A stretch of 64,000 nucleotides of DNA from CAVPCZ01 sp963779225 (lineage in GTDB: Bacteria; Bacteroidota; Ignavibacteria; UBA10030; UBA6906). Where the stretch lies: positions 1,026,043 to 1,090,042 of the forward strand of contig CAVZWW010000001.1 in NCBI GenBank assembly GCA_963779225.1. Reading direction: 5' to 3'. The translations under genes were made by a program, and so were the position numbers. A model generated the notes under the pieces. It did not search any database and had not been told where the DNA came from. It saw only the letters and a program-made list of their open reading frames with translations. Positions 54,380-64,000 of this stretch are shown piece by piece; positions within the stretch are counted from its first letter, which is position 1, and each line of letters opens with the position of its first letter.

Positions 54380-55483
54380 TTACCCTTGATCGGGAATCAC
54401 GCCGCCGTCATCCCGAATCGCCAGACGTTTCAGGACGTGCTTAGCCATTTGCTTGGTGGCGAGTTGCACGTGCCCATCGAGATAACCCACCATCGCGCCG
54501 GCCGGATGCGGCCAGAAGCGGATTGTTGGGGCCGCGGGTGCCGATGCCGCTGGCATTCCAATTGGGAATGCCGGTGGCCGTGATCCGATTGTTAATCCCC
54601 ACCGGATGGGCGACGGAGATCAAGTTCGCCACGCTGCTGGCGCCGATCGACGTTCCGCCCGCCTTCACGACTTGGGCGATGCCGCTGGCGTAGGGCAGGT
54701 TGTTGCCGACCAGCCAGCCGAGCCCTTGCGAGGGCGCGGGATTCTGGCGGACTTTGTTGCTCCCGGAGGTTTGATAGTAATAGTCGGAGCACTCGCCCAC
54801 GATGATGCAGTTGGCTGTTCCGTCCGTGCAGGCGGCAAACGTCAACGATTCATTGATGGGCAACATGCCGCCCGCCGAGAAGCCGGTCAGTGGCTACGAG
54901 AACCCGGCGTGGTTTCCCACCACGCGAGTCTCGATGACCGCCAGGTTAGCGTTATTACTATTCTCACGATTGCCACCCATGATGCCTGCATACGACGGCA
55001 CGACGAGCGTCGCTCCACCCAGCACTTGGGTCTCAGGCAGCGGACTCGACGGGCAGAGCATGTACTTGATCTTCGCGTTATGGGCTGCACCGCGAACGCC
55101 GGTGGTGGCGTTGCCTGCACCGTAGTGATTACCGGCTGCCGACATGTCCGCAGCGGCGATCTTGTCGAACAAGGGCCGCTGTTCGCAGAACGGCAACGTC
55201 GCCACGAGCCAGGATGAACCGTAGCCATTCGTGGAGTTGTAGTTCGGCGCTCTCGAGCGATTCCGCGCACCGTAGGGCAAGTACAGGAATGTATCGTGAT
55301 AATTCTGCAGTCCCAGGCACAACTGCTTCACGTTGTTGCCGCACTGCATCCGCCGCGCGGCCTCACGGGCAGCCTGCACCGCGGGAGAAGGAGCACCACC
55401 AGGACGCCGATGATGGCAATCACCACGAGCAACTCAACCAGCGTGAACCCTCGACGTTTCCGAAACCCAATTTGCACAATCAT
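54380..55483 (-). CDS. DUF1559 protein with type IV pilin-like N terminus
   Basis: Starts at 55483 and has the prepilin cleavage and methylation motif GFTLVELLVVIAIIGVLVVL. After an indel near 55400 comes QAAREAARRMQCGNNVKQLC and LGLQNYHD, the entry of the DUF1559 (SBP_bac_10) domain. Later blocks are YGSSWLVATLPFCEQRPLF and GTANCIIVGECSDYYY. The end reads QLATKQMAKHVLKRLAIRDD. Hundreds of such proteins occur per planctomycete genome, where they are thought to be exported by a type II-like pseudopilin route. Three or more indels. Confidence 0.88.
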
Positions 55484-56281
55484 AACTCGAACCCTCAGAA
55501 TGGAGCGTAAGAAAAGAACAGCTCGGCCTGGGCAGGAGTCGGACCGCGCAGGAAAGCGCCAGTGAGAAGAGGAGCAAAGGCGGAGGAACTTCCCTTGGCA
55601 GACGGCGCGGCCAGCTGGTCCGAAGACCGCCAACCGGTGAGCCAGGATTTCCAGAAAGTCGAGACTGACATGAGAAAGCTCCGCTTGTTTGCTTCGCTGC
55701 CGAACTATTGCCAACGAGAAGTGGAGTGTCAAATGTTTTTTGGTGCTTTTCGAGAAAAGCACCTGCCGAATTCCATAATCCCTTATAGAAGCGACAATTG
55801 TGCGTAGTGCTGCGCATGATTGTCGCAGTGGATTCGCTACAGCAACGGCGGTTGCCGCAGAATCGAACGTCGAATTAGTTCGTGTTCGATATTTCTCAGG
55901 TGGTCCAATCCACCCTTTGGGCGTGGAGTTGAATCGCCCCGAGACGACTTACGGAGAATCGTTACTGGCCCTTACCGCTTAGCATCGGATGGCAGCGGTT
56001 ATTACATTAGCAACGAGTGGTGATGCAGAAACTTGGTCTGTTTTTCTCCGTTCCTTCCAATTGCTCTTGAGGCGGTCGGCGGAAACGGCGATAAGGCAGA
56101 TAACCGGTTACCCCGCGAATGTTGGGCGATGAAGGTGGGGCAGCCTGCACAACCATGACGCCGCAGCCTGACTAGATTGGCGAACGGATTTTGCCAATCG
56201 GCAAGCACTAAAGCCACGTACCAGACGACTCGTACACTTCCTCTCCACACTCGTGATTGCACGAAGCATCGGGGGTTCGCC
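55484..56281. other. Long intergenic region with two hairpins
   Basis: No gene is supported. A perfect 9-bp hairpin lies at 55742-55763 (GGTGCTTTT with AAAAGCACC). A second inverted repeat lies at 55791-55826 (GCGACAAT with ATTGTCGC, with inner TGCG/CGCA pairing). They could form regulatory structures for the DUF1559 gene or be part of a dispersed element. Confidence 0.45.
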
Positions 56282-57322
56282 ATGAGGGGAAGTTCTATCG
56301 ACATCCGCGCGGCGTTTTTTCAGCCTGCTGGCGATGGTCTTTTCCAGCGCCGCTTTCTCAACCGCTCAGTCGCAAGAGCCCGCGGTTACCACTGCCAAGC
56401 CGGCGGATACTCCGAAGACGGAGCGAAATCTGATTGCCCGCACTGGTTGGGTGCGGCTCGAAATCGTCGGCGGGCGGGTGGCCGTCCTGGGCCATCGCTG
56501 CGGGCAAAGCCGCGTCGTGCAAGTCGGCGAACCGTCGCAAATACCTTATGAGCAACTCTCCGTGCAATTGCACACCGAGTCGCTCGTCATTCATTACGAA
56601 GATAACTGCACTGAGCGACAAATTACGCTCGACCTGGACGACCAGCAGCGGCTCACCTTGACCCGCACCGGCAGCAGTCCGACGGGCGACGTGAAACTCG
56701 TCCAGCCTTTTCAGGGGCCAATGACTCTAACGGTCGGTCGCGATTCGCCGCAGATCTTTTCCGCCGCCACGCTCTGGCACCTGGCGCTCTCGCAGCCACA
56801 GTTGTGCGAGGAGGCGGTTCTTCCGTTGCTGGAAACGCTCCGCCCGCATTGGCGCCTGAAGGAACAGGCTGCCGGCATTCAAAAGGAACTGCTCAGCCAC
56901 GCGGGCGAGGACGTCCTCGCTGAGCGGGCCCAGTGGCGGAAGTCGGGGTGAAGCAACTCGACAGCGATGATTTTCAGGAGCGGCAAGATGCTGACCAGCA
57001 GTCCGCCGGGCAAGGGGTCGTCGCCTGGTTGCGACGGCTCGACCGGAAGCAACTCTCGTCGGAACAAGCGGGCCGCATTCAGGACATCTGCCAGGGGCTG
57101 GCCCATCTTTCGACCGACACGCCGCCCCGCGTCACTGCCTGGCTCGTGGATGACCGCCAGGCCTGGCTCGCCGTGCTGCGTCATGAGGACCCGGCGGTTC
57201 GCCTGGCCGCCGCCAATCACCTGACGGTCCTCTTCGGCAAGCCGCTCGCCTTCAATCCGCAGGGGGGATTGAGCGAACGTGAACAACAGTTCGCGCAGTT
57301 GCAGTTGAAGTTCGGGAAGTAA
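56282..57322 (+). CDS. Secreted uncharacterised protein
   Basis: After an indel near 56320 the signal peptide reads LLAMVFSSAAFSTAQSQ. The body contains LEIVGGRVAVLGHRCGQSRV, LHTESLVIHYEDNCTERQIT and a helical C-terminal half (SSEQAGRIQDICQGLAHLS, DPAVRLAAANHLTVLFGKP) like those found in planctomycete outer proteins. A second indel near 56945 splits it. The corrected length is about 346. No domain with a known function was identified. Confidence 0.65.
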
Positions 57323-57325
57323 ACC

Positions 57326-57399
57326 GTGGCGGCAGACCTCCAGGTCTGCCGGTCCTAGCTGAGCTGATATATTCCGACAGACCTGGAGGTCTGCGCCAC
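57326..57399. repeat. Nested palindromic repeat
   Basis: GTGGCG and CGCCAC form outer arms. Inside them CAGACCTCCAGGTCTG and CAGACCTGGAGGTCTG are each palindromic and complementary to one another. It lies just after one gene and before the convergent stop of the next, where it may act as a bidirectional terminator or be a REP-like unit. Confidence 0.65.
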
Positions 57400-57403
57400 G
57401 AAC

Positions 57404-58275
57404 TTACCGATACGGCGGCTTGAGCAGTCCTTCCCTCAAGCCTGCGAACAATCCCGCGGCGATCAAATCCGCCGTCGTCCCCGGATTGCGGCGGTGGTCG
57501 TCGCTGCGGAGCCAGAAGTCGAAATCGTTCAGGGCCGCGTGATAGTTCTCGTCATCGGTTCGCCGGCTTGCAAGACCTGCGCGGCATAGGCACTGGCTCG
57601 CTGCGCCGTTTCGAGGCCGCACTTGCGAACGATGAGACTATCGGGAGTAGGCGCTGATCAGCCGGACATGCTCGTGGATGATCGTATCGATCAGTGTCCA
57701 GCTGCGCCTTCCTGACCGGCGACTAGATTCGGCAGGATCTCTTGCAAGACGAGCGCGAAGTGATCCACGTATTGCCGCGCAATCGAAGTCTCGTTCCGCA
57801 GCATGTTGCATCGCGGCCAGCAAGCTCGGCGGTGCAGCGCCGGCGACATCCATTTCGTCAGTTGTTCCCGTCCCACCAGGCTGGGCAACACGGATTGCTT
57901 GATAGATGAGCTCGCTGTCGCGCGGTGCGTGAGGCCTTGCAAGACGCTCGCGGTCCCGTCGGTCAGCTTTTGATCGGGCGGCACCGCAGCGAGTCGCGCG
58001 AGCAGGAGCACCATCCCAAGATTGGTGTTGGTATCGACCAACGCACGTGTCGCGGCGATTGCCTCGAACACCGCCTTACCGACACCAGTCTCGCGCGCTC
58101 GTTCCAGCACGGGTCCGATGGCGACTGCACTCGTGACAAAATCCGCGAAGAAGAGTGCTTCGAAATCCGCCCCACGATGCACATTGCCGACTTTGGGGGC
58201 GGTGGCTTCAAGCAAACAAGCGAGCGTCGCAGCCTGACCGATGCTGAGTTTCAAATTAGAGTCCCAGCACGTCAT
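57404..58275 (-). CDS. Triphosphoribosyl-dephospho-CoA synthase (CitG) family, frameshifted
   Basis: Family motifs are ATLACLLEATAPKVGNVHRG, DFVTSAVAIGPVLERA, NTNLGMVLLLARLAAVP and, near the end, NPGTTADLIAAGLFAGL. Classical CitG builds the prosthetic group of citrate or malonate lyase. Stand-alone homologues in organisms without those lyases have other or unknown roles. No citrate lyase genes are seen here. The start (58275) overlaps the dapB end, so the two are likely co-transcribed. Several indels lie between 57560 and 57800. Confidence 0.75.
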
Positions 58276-59058
58276 ACATATTATAAAGCCCCGGCTTCTG
58301 CCGGGCAGCGAACTTGGCGGCCTGGAGTGCGCCGAGGGCGTAGCAGTCGCGATTCGACGCTTTCACGGTCACTTCGAGCGTTTCGCCCAAGCAGCCCGAA
58401 GATGATCGTATGCTCGCCCGGGTTGTCGCCGACGCGAACGGCATGATAGCCGATTTCGTGCGGCGTCCGTTTGCCGACCGCGCCTTCGCGGCCGTGCACA
58501 TGCTCGGTTTGACCCATTACGCCGGCGATGATCTCGCCGAACTTCAAGCGCGGTGCCGCTGGGGCAGTCTTCCTTGATAGCGATGATGCCGTCAATGATT
58601 TCGACATCGACGCCGCTGCTCAGTTTTTCAAGCACGCTGCCCGCCATCGCGACGAGCTTCATTGCGAGGTTGACCGTCGTGCTCATGCTGGGCGACCAGA
58701 CGACGGGAATCTCGTTCGCGCCGCATCGAGCCGGGCCTTGATATCGTTCGCCAGGCCCGTGGTCGCCATCACCAGCGGCACCTTGCGGCTGAGGCACGCA
58801 TCGATGATGCGACTCGCCGCCTTCGGGCACCGAGAAGTCGATCACGGCTTGCGGATCGCCGCGGAGCACGGCCGTCAGCGGCACGCCCAAGTCGTTCGAC
58901 GCCGGCGAGCAACCCAGCGTCCTTGCCGATGTCGGGATGCTGCTCCCAATCAACGGCGGCGACGATCTTCGAGTTCGGGATCAACGCTGCCGAGGGCGCA
59001 CGAGCCGCTTGCCCATGCGGCCGGCGGCACCGTGAATGGCGATTTGGGTGATTGTCAT
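58256..59058 (-). CDS. dapB: 4-hydroxy-tetrahydrodipicolinate reductase, frameshifted
   Basis: Reduces HTPA with NAD(P)H in lysine/diaminopimelate synthesis. The start at 59058 gives MTITQIAIHGAAGRMGKRLV (nucleotide fold). Later motifs are SKIVAAVDWEQHPDIGKDAG, VIDFSVPE, VVWSPSMSTTVNLAMKL and VEIIDGIIAIKEDCPSGTAL, the substrate-binding PSGTA segment. It ends RQKPGLYNMYDVLGL. About five indels break it; the corrected size, about 267, is normal. thrC lies just upstream, 15 bases away, forming an aspartate-family amino-acid cluster. Confidence 0.9.
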
Positions 59059-59073
59059 GTGATGCAATTAGCA

Positions 59074-60493
<1,420 letters not shown>

Positions 60494-60552
60494 GGGGAGG
60501 GCGATCAAAAAGGGGTTGGTGAAGAGCCGTATTTTAGCAGAATCTGGGGTTC

Positions 60553-60740
60553 GTAAGTGCCAAGGTTCCAAGTGACAAGTGCCAAGGAAGAAACAAGGAT
60601 GCAAAGTCTAAGGAATAAGACAGAGGAGCTTGGGCAGGCGCAAGGCAAAAGGCACAACCGTCCGCGCCCTTTGTCCCTTGCATCTTCTTTGCCTGCTTAT
60701 ATCTTGTTTGGCACTTGGCCCTTGGCACTTGCCACTTACT
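60553..60740. repeat. Imperfect inverted-repeat element of about 190 bp
   Basis: The left arm 60553-60587 and right arm 60707-60740 are imperfect inverted copies built on AAGTGCCAAG / CTTGGCACTT. The interior also pairs partly with itself. There is no coding capacity. It resembles a MITE or dispersed palindromic element. The right arm reaches the stop codon of the Cys-rich lipoprotein gene. Confidence 0.55.
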
Positions 60741-61522
60741 CAGCGTCGCATCATCATCCCACCCTGCGGCACCTGCCGGCTCATTGCCGAACGGGCAGGC
60801 ATGGGCGGGCTGACTTGCTGCGAGTATTGCACGCTGCGGACAGCGGGGGTCGGCTGACCAGGCCTGGTGGATGTTCTGACCCGGGACCGGAGCGGGACCG
60901 TGGTGTTCCCAGTTTTCGTGCATGATGCCGGGACCCGCCATGTGGCCGCCGCCCGCACAGCTGCTGCAGCCTGTTTCGCGCAGCCTTGGCAAGCACCATA
61001 GCCCAAACCGGGTCCGCAGGCAGGTCCGCAGCCGTGATGGCCGCAAGTGACCACGGACCAGAGCCGCATCAGCGGGCCGGGGCCGCAGCACTTGGGACCC
61101 ACGAAATGTCCGCATTGGTTGCACGGATCGCAGCAGTGCGGCGGATCGCTGATCCACTCGCCCCAGTAGCGGTCGCAGCAGCTCGGGCCGCAGAAGCAGC
61201 GGCCGTTCAGCCAGTCTGACCGCCGCCACACGGGCTGCAGGTCAAGCTGGGAGCACAGCAAGTGGGACCGCAAGTCGGGCCGCACTCCGGCCCGCAAGCA
61301 GCTCCAGGGCCGGGTCCATGATCAAGCACAGATGGCACCATAGTGCCGACCGCCGTGCGGTCCACAAGCCGTGCCGCAGCCCGGCTTGCATATCAGGCCC
61401 AATCCGAGCGGACCACGCCGGCTTGGCCCACAGGGGCCGCAGCAGCATCCGCTGGCAGACAGAAGGGCGACCAAAACCGCTGTCAGTGTCGTCACTGCCT
61501 CGACCCGAGCCCACTTGAACAT
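60740..61522 (-). CDS. Cysteine/glycine/proline-rich putative lipoprotein
   Basis: It starts MFKWARVEAVTTLTAVLVAL and has a lipobox-like LSASGC at the end of the hydrophobic stretch. Nearly every third residue afterwards is Cys, Gly or Pro in strings such as CCCGPCGPSRRGP, CKPGCGTACGPHGG, CFCGPSCCDRY, CCDPCNQCGHFVGPKCCGPG and CGHHGCGPACGPG. The C-terminal tail is Cys-free, with QYSQQVSPPMPARSAMSRQV. Two indels break it near 61240-61320. Such proteins occur in Pirellula-like planctomycetes, whose envelopes are cysteine-rich; a cross-linked surface role is an inference. Confidence 0.7.
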
Positions 61523-61686
61523 GGCTGAAGCTTCCCTGCATGAACCGCAGTGGCGCGAACGCTAAAACGCCGCGCGATACCATCCAGGGTATCCAGAGGA
61601 AAGTATCGGCCCGCACAATCGGCAGAATCGAGAAAATCTCCGCAATCGGCAAATCTTGCCGCGGAGGCTTCGGAGCTAAGGGCAGC

Positions 61687-62721
61687 TTACTCCGGCAGCT
61701 TCGGCGGCTTCACGTTCGGATAGGACTCGCTGCTGAGCCCTTCCTTCAAAAACTTGACGAGGTCCGCGGCTTCTTGCTGGCTGAGCTTCAGCTCAAAAAT
61801 CTCTTCGTCGAGCTGTGGGTTGGCGTGGCCACCCTTGTTGTAATAGTCCACCGTTTCTTCCAGCGTCTTGAATCGCCCGTCGTGCATGTAGGGCGCGGTG
61901 CGGGCGATTTGGCGGAGCGTCGGCGTCTTAAAAGCCCCTTTGTCTCCTTCCAGCTTCGTGATCACGAACCGCCCCAGGTCCGGGTTCTCCTTTTCCATCC
62001 CGACGCCGATGTTGTGAAACGCAAAATCGCTGAAGCTGTGTCCGGTGTGACACACCAGCAATTCGCCTTGCCGAAGAAGAGCTTCATGCCGCGCTGGGCC
62101 TGCTCGCTGAAGCGCTTCGTCACCCGCCTTGAAGCGGTCATACGGCGCATCACGGAGAGAATGGTCCGCTCGAAGGCCGACAGCGCCTTGGCGATGCCGT
62201 CCGCGGTCACATCGGTTTTGTAGATCGCCTGAAACTGCTTCTTGTAGCCTTCAATTTTGTTGAGCTTGGCGACGACGTCCTCCAGCTTCATATCCATCTC
62301 GATCGGATTCTGAATCGGCCCCACGCTGCCCTTCGAGCATGTTCGCCCGGCCATCCCAGAATTGCAGCTCGGAATAAGCCGAGTTGACGATGCTCGGCGA
62401 GCTCCGGCCGCCGACCTGGCCGCGGACGCCGGTGGCAAACGCTTCGCCGTTCGACCAGCCCTTCTCGGGATCATGACACAAGGCGCAGCTGATGGTGTCG
62501 TCCTTCGACAACCGCTTGTCGAAGTACAGTTGCTTGCCGAGCTCGACCTTCTCTTCCAGGTGCGGGTTGTCCTCGGGGTACTTCAAAGCCGCAAGCCCCT
62601 TGGGAAAGGTGGGCAGCGGCGGCTTCTGAGCTGTTGCCAACGAAACCCAGCTTACGACTGCAACGAACGACGCAACGAAACAAACGTGACGAGAAATCAG
62701 CACGAGGATCACTCCTGACAT
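61687..62721 (-). CDS. Di-haem cytochrome c peroxidase (MauG/CcpA family), frameshifted
   Basis: Signal peptide (VCFVASFVAVVSWVSLATAQ), then LGKQLYFDKRLSKDDTISCA with the first haem motif CALCH, and NSAYSELQFWDGRA. The second haem motif is CLVCHTG in restored frame, followed by FSDFAFHNIGVGMEKENPD, GAFKTPTLRQIARTAPYMHD and GRFKTLEETVDYYNKGGHAN. These are standard for periplasmic di-haem peroxidases that reduce H2O2. Indels lie near 62060, 62115 and 62330. The gene is divergent from frr. Confidence 0.88.
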
Positions 62722-62938
62722 GGCTGGGAGAGGCGAAGCAGAATTCCGAGCCGCAGCCCGGGGCGGGACAGTCTGAATACCGCATTCTTGCTGGCCAGCG
62801 AGAGCAAGGCAAGTAGCAAGCTGATCCGTCGAACAATCTCGCACCCCGCACTGACCACGCCCCGGTGGTGAATTCAGGCGGCGAACGATACGATACCGAT
62901 TGGCGGCCCGCTTTGGTTTTTGATGGAAGGTTCGGATC

Positions 62939-63180
62939 ATGCCTGCAGACGATATTTTGCTCGACACCGAAGAAAGAATGGAAAAAGCGATCAGCGTGCT
63001 GAAAACCGCGCTGAGCGGCGTGCGGACTGGGCGGGCCAACCAGGGCCTGGTCGATTCGCTGCGGGTGGAAGTCTACGGCAGCCCCACGCCGATGAAGCAG
63101 GTCGGGTCGGGATTCGGCACCCCGAGCCGCAGCAGATTGTCATTCGCCCGTACGACGCCAGCACCATCAAGGACATCGAG
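62939..63180 (+). CDS. frr: Ribosome recycling factor, cut by contig join
   Basis: Starts MPADDILLDTEERMEKAISV and continues LKTALSGVRTGRANQGLVDS and VEVYGSPTPMKQV. After an indel near 63105 it reads PEPQQIVIRPYDASTIKDIE. RRF splits post-termination ribosomes together with EF-G. Homology stops after about 80 of the usual 185 residues, at IKDIE, where unrelated sequence begins. It is truncated by the assembly. Confidence 0.88.
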
Positions 63181-63184
63181 ACAC
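63178..63184. other. Assembly junction, planctomycete to gammaproteobacteria-like sequence
   Basis: frr is interrupted on the plus strand at IKDIE, and immediately to the right the minus strand encodes the interior of a ThiO-like oxidase (WRDGRV). Two unrelated interrupted genes meeting head-on at one base signal a chimeric join. Confidence 0.82.
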
Positions 63185-63941
63185 GCGTCCGTCCCGCCAC
63201 GGTGTATGGCATAGCGGGTCCTGGTGCAGGACGATGCGGTTGATCTGCCCCGGCTTGGCGAAGAACAGGATCATCTGCCCGCGCATGGGTTGGATGTCGG
63301 GCTTGGTGCCGAGCTGCTCCAGCAGCTTGGCGGTCCAGGCCCCGGTGCAGACGATGGTCTGATCGGCACTGATCACCCCATTGCGGGTGCGGGCACCCAG
63401 CGCCCGGCCGTTTTCCACCAGGAGCTCGACGACCTCCTCCTGCTCCCGGATCTGGGCCCGTCCCACCAGGGAGCGGCGCAGGGTCTTGGCCAGGCGAGGA
63501 TTGCGGACCTGGGCGACATGGGGGAACCACAGGGCCTGTGCGGGCTGGGGCCCGAGGTCCGGCTCGATCTCGTGCAGGGCCGGGCCGTCGATCACCTCTA
63601 ACTGGACGGCGTGGGCCTGTGCCCAGGCCAAGGCGGCGTCGCGCTCCTCGGTGTCGAGGGATGAGCATGCCGCTATGGGTCAGCTCGGGGTCGATGCCGG
63701 TCTCCGCGTGCAGTTGTGCACACAGCCCTGGGTAGTCGTGCTGACTGACATCGACCAGTGCGGTAACCGCCTCGCTGTAGCGCCAGGGGTAAAGGGGGGA
63801 GAGGATGCCGCCGCCGGCCCAGGAGGACTCGCGGCCGGTCTCGCCCATCTCCACCAGGGTGACCTGGGCACCGGCCTGGACCAGTTGGCGGGCGGTCAAG
63901 AGGCCGATGATGCCGCCACCGATGACGAGGATGTCGCTCAT
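63181..63941 (-). CDS. thiO: Glycine oxidase-like FAD-dependent oxidoreductase, 3' part missing
   Basis: Starts at 63941 with the FAD dinucleotide fold (DILVIGGGIIGLLTARQL, then VTLVEMGETGRESSWAGGG). It continues GGILSPLYPWRYSEAVTAL, and in another frame WAQAHAVQLEVIDGPALHEI and GTKPDIQPMRGQMILFF. ThiO oxidises glycine to the imine used for the thiazole of thiamine. An extra C near 63660 shifts the frame, and up to three more extra bases lie near 63195-63215. The C-terminal third is lost at the junction. The sequence resembles gammaproteobacterial homologues. Confidence 0.85.
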
Positions 63942-64000
63942 GGATGCTACCGAGGCTTGGGGTGGATCGGGTTCCCGGCAGGGTCGGGGGCGCGGGACGG

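Noticed and set aside
56002..56304. Minus-strand 100-codon frame upstream of the secreted protein gene
   Set aside because: No homology or signal features seen; likely chance.

Overview
The window is a chimeric metagenomic contig made of three pieces from unrelated bacteria. Bases 1 to about 22,158 look like a member of the Ignavibacteria/Chlorobi side of Bacteroidota: three large secreted proteins end in the type IX secretion sorting domain with the NYPNPFNPSTTI-type signature, and few genes are frameshifted. Bases about 22,159 to 63,180 are planctomycetal, supported by LEPR-XLL-type exported proteins (LENRELMAG motif), a DUF1559 pseudopilin-like protein, a Ser/Thr kinase fused to leucine-rich repeats, a Uma2 nuclease, a Fae homologue and an ECF sigma/anti-sigma pair. 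Bases about 63,181 to 64,000 carry a glycine-oxidase-like gene that resembles gammaproteobacterial ThiO. Both joins lie inside genes: ilvN runs straight into an ECF sigma factor, and frr runs straight into thiO.

Left segment. Three T9SS cargo genes form an operon (73-9027): a beta-propeller/PKD protein, a beta-helix protein with a papain-like Cys/His/Asn arrangement, and a twelve-repeat Asp-box protein. A gene-poor stretch with three 22-bp direct repeats (IS21-like end) follows. Next come two secreted c-type cytochromes with a terminator, a truncated IS3 element, small proteins, tRNA-Asp, a SOUL haem-binding protein, a pirin and a short Rho paralogue. The segment ends with an ilvD-ilvB-ilvN operon preceded by a strong promoter and a previously unannotated 44-codon leader peptide very rich in Leu/Ile/Val, a likely attenuator.

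Middle segment. Coding sequence is recognisable throughout, but most genes are broken by single-base indels, mainly extra C or G. Because essential genes such as secA, thrC, dapB and uppP are hit in the same way, this is best read as sequencing or consensus error rather than gene decay. Minus-strand genes (23.8-34.5 kb) encode exported proteins, a CPBP protease, a thioredoxin/CxxCH/PDZ protein, a Fae homologue and an RbfA-like protein. Plus-strand genes (34.6-48.7 kb) encode a radical SAM protein, a P450, Uma2, the kinase-LRR protein, ferrochelatase, SecA and WaaA. The remainder (48.7-63.2 kb) mixes cyanophycinase, lactonase, SDR, UppP, a metallo-beta-lactamase-fold protein, DUF1559, CitG-like, DapB, ThrC, a Cys-rich lipoprotein, a di-haem peroxidase and the start of frr. 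Several palindromic intergenic repeats occur here. No CRISPR array, rRNA or prophage was seen. I did not find a convincing new multi-gene system. The most informative leads are the ilv leader, the cysteine-protease-like T9SS cargo, the Rho paralogue, and the duplicated LEPR-XLL genes that share an upstream element.
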